Source of the DNA: Acidobacteriota bacterium
Lineage (GTDB): Bacteria > Acidobacteriota > Vicinamibacteria > Vicinamibacterales > UBA8438
Direction: 5' to 3'
Assembly (NCBI GenBank): GCA_003533545.1
Contig: DQEK01000210.1
Coordinates: 1 to 7,657, forward strand
Length of the DNA stretch: 7,657 bases
A program made the position numbers and the translations under genes. Of the stretch, positions 6,595-7,657 are shown in pieces; positions within the stretch are counted from its first letter, which is position 1, and the number at the start of each line of letters is the position of its first letter. A model generated the notes under the pieces. That model saw nothing but the letters and a program-made list of their open reading frames with translations, made no database searches and was not told where the DNA came from.

Positions 6595-7380
6595 TTGGGT
6601 TCGATTGAAATCACGGAACTACTCGATGCGGGTGTGCACTTCGGTCATCAGACCAAGCGCTGGAACCCGAAGATGAGGCCTTACATCTTCGGCTCACGAA
6701 ACGGGATCTACATTATCGACCTCAGCCAAACGGTTACATTGTTCGAGCGGGCCGAGACATTCGTTCGCGATCTCGCCGCCAGTGGCAAGACAATATTGTT
6801 CGTCGGCACAAAGCGCCAAGCTCAGGACCTCGTCGTCGAAGAGGCTCAACGGTGCGGGATGTACTTCGTCAATCAGCGATGGCTAGGCGGGCTCCTAACC
6901 AACTTCGTAACGATTCAACGAAGCATTACCCGGCTCAGGGATCTTGAAGCAATGGCAGAGGACGGTCGTTACGACACATTCTCAAAGAAGGAAATTGCGC
7001 GAATCGAGAAGGAGAAGCGGAAGCTGCACAAGAACTTGGACGGGATCCGCCACATGAAAAAACTGCCAGACGCGGTCTTCGTGGTTGATACCCGTAAAGA
7101 GAAAATTGCGGTTGACGAAGCACGAAAGTTGAAAATTCCGGTCATCGGAATCGTCGACACCAACTGCGATCCCGACGACGTCGACTATCTCATCCCAGGC
7201 AACGACGATGCGTTGCGTTCGCTTCGACTCTTCCTGTCTCGGATCGCCGACGCCGTCATTGCAGGACGCGGCCTTCGTGATGCCCCGGCGGACGTCGTTC
7301 CGCCGACCGGTGCGGTGAAAACGGCGAGCGCTCCCGCTTCCGAAGGAGCAGCGCCAGCGGCCTCTCCGGCTTCTGCTTAA
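6595..7380 (+). CDS. rpsB: 30S ribosomal protein S2
   Basis: The 261-residue S2 protein binds late to the small subunit and is needed for S1 attachment in bacteria that have S1. Motifs: [20 protein letters not shown] (8-27), [12 protein letters not shown] (32-43), [11 protein letters not shown] (67-77), [17 protein letters not shown] (91-110), the coiled-coil-like helical insert rich in K and E (130-150), [17 protein letters not shown] (157-173), and [29 protein letters not shown] (181-209). After about residue 230 there is an Ala/Pro/Ser-rich tail (ending [10 protein letters not shown]), a variable extension common in S2. The start codon is TTG, chosen by GGAGG four bases upstream and by agreement with the family N-terminus. 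tsf follows after 113 bp, the classic rpsB-tsf pair. Confidence 0.98.
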   Translation: MGSIEITELLDAGVHFGHQTKRWNPKMRPYIFGSRNGIYIIDLSQTVTLFERAETFVRDLAASGKTILFVGTKRQAQDLVVEEAQRCGMYFVNQRWLGGLLTNFVTIQRSITRLRDLEAMAEDGRYDTFSKKEIARIEKEKRKLHKNLDGIRHMKKLPDAVFVVDTRKEKIAVDEARKLKIPVIGIVDTNCDPDDVDYLIPGNDDALRSLRLFLSRIADAVIAGRGLRDAPADVVPPTGAVKTASAPASEGAAPAASPASA

Positions 7381-7394
7381 CTACTCGTTTGCGC

Positions 7395-7431
7395 CGTAAG
7401 CGAGGCCGGTATTCGGTGCCGGTTACTTGCG
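7395..7431 (+). other. Imperfect hairpin in the rpsB-tsf intergenic region
   Basis: CGTAAG (7395-7400) can pair with CTTGCG (7426-7431) with one G-U pair. After one mismatch and a GG bulge, CCGG (7406-7409) pairs with CCGG (7419-7422), leaving a nine-base loop. No U-run follows, so it is not a plain intrinsic terminator. It might attenuate or protect the message between rpsB and tsf, as known for this junction in other bacteria; the fold is only inferred by eye. Confidence 0.35.
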
Positions 7432-7461
7432 TACCACACTCGACAACACTACCGTAACCAT

Positions 7462-7479
7462 CCGCGTGTCTTGACGCGG
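7462..7479 (+). promoter_or_regulatory. Hairpin reaching into the tsf ribosome binding site
   Basis: CCGCGT at 7462-7467 is perfectly complementary to ACGCGG at 7474-7479, with the loop GTCTTG. The last G of the stem is also the first base of GTGAGGA (7479-7485), the Shine-Dalgarno region of tsf, which lies eight bases before ATG 7494. The hairpin could slightly hinder or position ribosome entry at tsf. Six GC-rich pairs make it credible, but its role is an inference. Confidence 0.45.
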
Positions 7480-7493
7480 TGAGGAAGACTGCT

Positions 7494-7657
7494 ATGGCAA
7501 TTACCGCCGCACAGGTGAAAGAACTCCGTGATAAGACCCAAGCCGGTTTCATGGATTGCAAATCAGCGCTCTCCGAGGCCGACGGTGACTTAGACAAGGC
7601 CATCACCGTTCTACGCACCCGAGGACAGGCTCGTGCCGCCAAGCGTTCGGGGCGAAG
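7494..7657 (+). CDS. tsf: Elongation factor Ts, N-terminal part (3' end outside window)
   Basis: EF-Ts is the guanine nucleotide exchange factor that regenerates EF-Tu-GTP. Only the first 54 residues are present; the frame stays open to the right edge. It begins [26 protein letters not shown] and continues [20 protein letters not shown], which is the UBA-like EF-Tu-binding N-terminal domain with the family's conserved AG.MDCK..L core. The usual T-G-A-G reads T-Q-A-G here, a minor variation. ATG 7494 is supported by GAGGA at 7481-7485, eight bases upstream. Position directly after rpsB confirms the identity. Confidence 0.96.
   Translation, partial: MAITAAQVKELRDKTQAGFMDCKSALSEADGDLDKAITVLRTRGQARAAKRSGR

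Noticed and set aside
7256..7642. 128-codon minus-strand frame across the rpsB end, the gap and tsf
   Set aside because: It runs through two certain genes and the Arg-rich, low-complexity product resembles no family I know.
1..7657. CRISPR arrays, insertion sequences, tRNA genes, defence or phage genes
   Set aside because: No regularly spaced repeats, terminal inverted repeats, tRNA-like cloverleaf or relevant protein motifs were seen on either strand.

Overview
The window looks like part of a free-living bacterial chromosome with a medium-to-high GC content. It is densely packed with housekeeping genes and shows no mobile elements, CRISPR arrays, rRNA or tRNA. The order rplM-rpsI-rpsB-tsf in one cluster is common in the FCB-type phyla. 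Most genes here have purine-rich Shine-Dalgarno sequences, which argues against typical Bacteroidota. The two Na+-coupled transporters fit a marine or saline habitat. A Gemmatimonadota-like or related bacterium is a reasonable guess, but the phylum cannot be fixed from this sequence alone.

Layout. (1) Plus strand, 2-1809: the 3' end of a neurotransmitter:sodium symporter (SNF/NSS family) gene, then a complete alanine/glycine:cation symporter (AGCS family) gene. (2) Minus strand, 5479 down to 1842: a four-gene unit pepP (M24B aminopeptidase) - accB (biotin carrier) - accC (biotin carboxylase) - thiE (thiamine phosphate synthase). It converges on the transporters across a 32-bp gap that holds a GC-rich hairpin. 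(3) A 219-bp divergent intergenic region, 5480-5698, with a very good sigma-70-type promoter facing right. (4) Plus strand, 5699 to the right edge: rplM (L13), rpsI (S9), rpsB (S2) and the beginning of tsf (EF-Ts).

How they work together. AccB and AccC form the biotin carboxylase half of acetyl-CoA carboxylase, the first step of fatty acid synthesis; the carboxyltransferase subunits are not in the window. ThiE joins the two halves of thiamine and sits 2 nt behind accC, so it is probably translationally coupled to it. The ribosomal cluster supplies two 30S proteins, one 50S protein and an elongation factor. The two transporters would import amino acids using the sodium gradient.

I found no convincing new biological system. 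The observations worth a second look are small: a replaced active-site lysine in ThiE, nine-G tracts inside conserved motifs of accC and pepP, a hairpin against the tsf ribosome binding site, an rplM start without a Shine-Dalgarno sequence, and the unusual place of thiE at the end of an acc operon.
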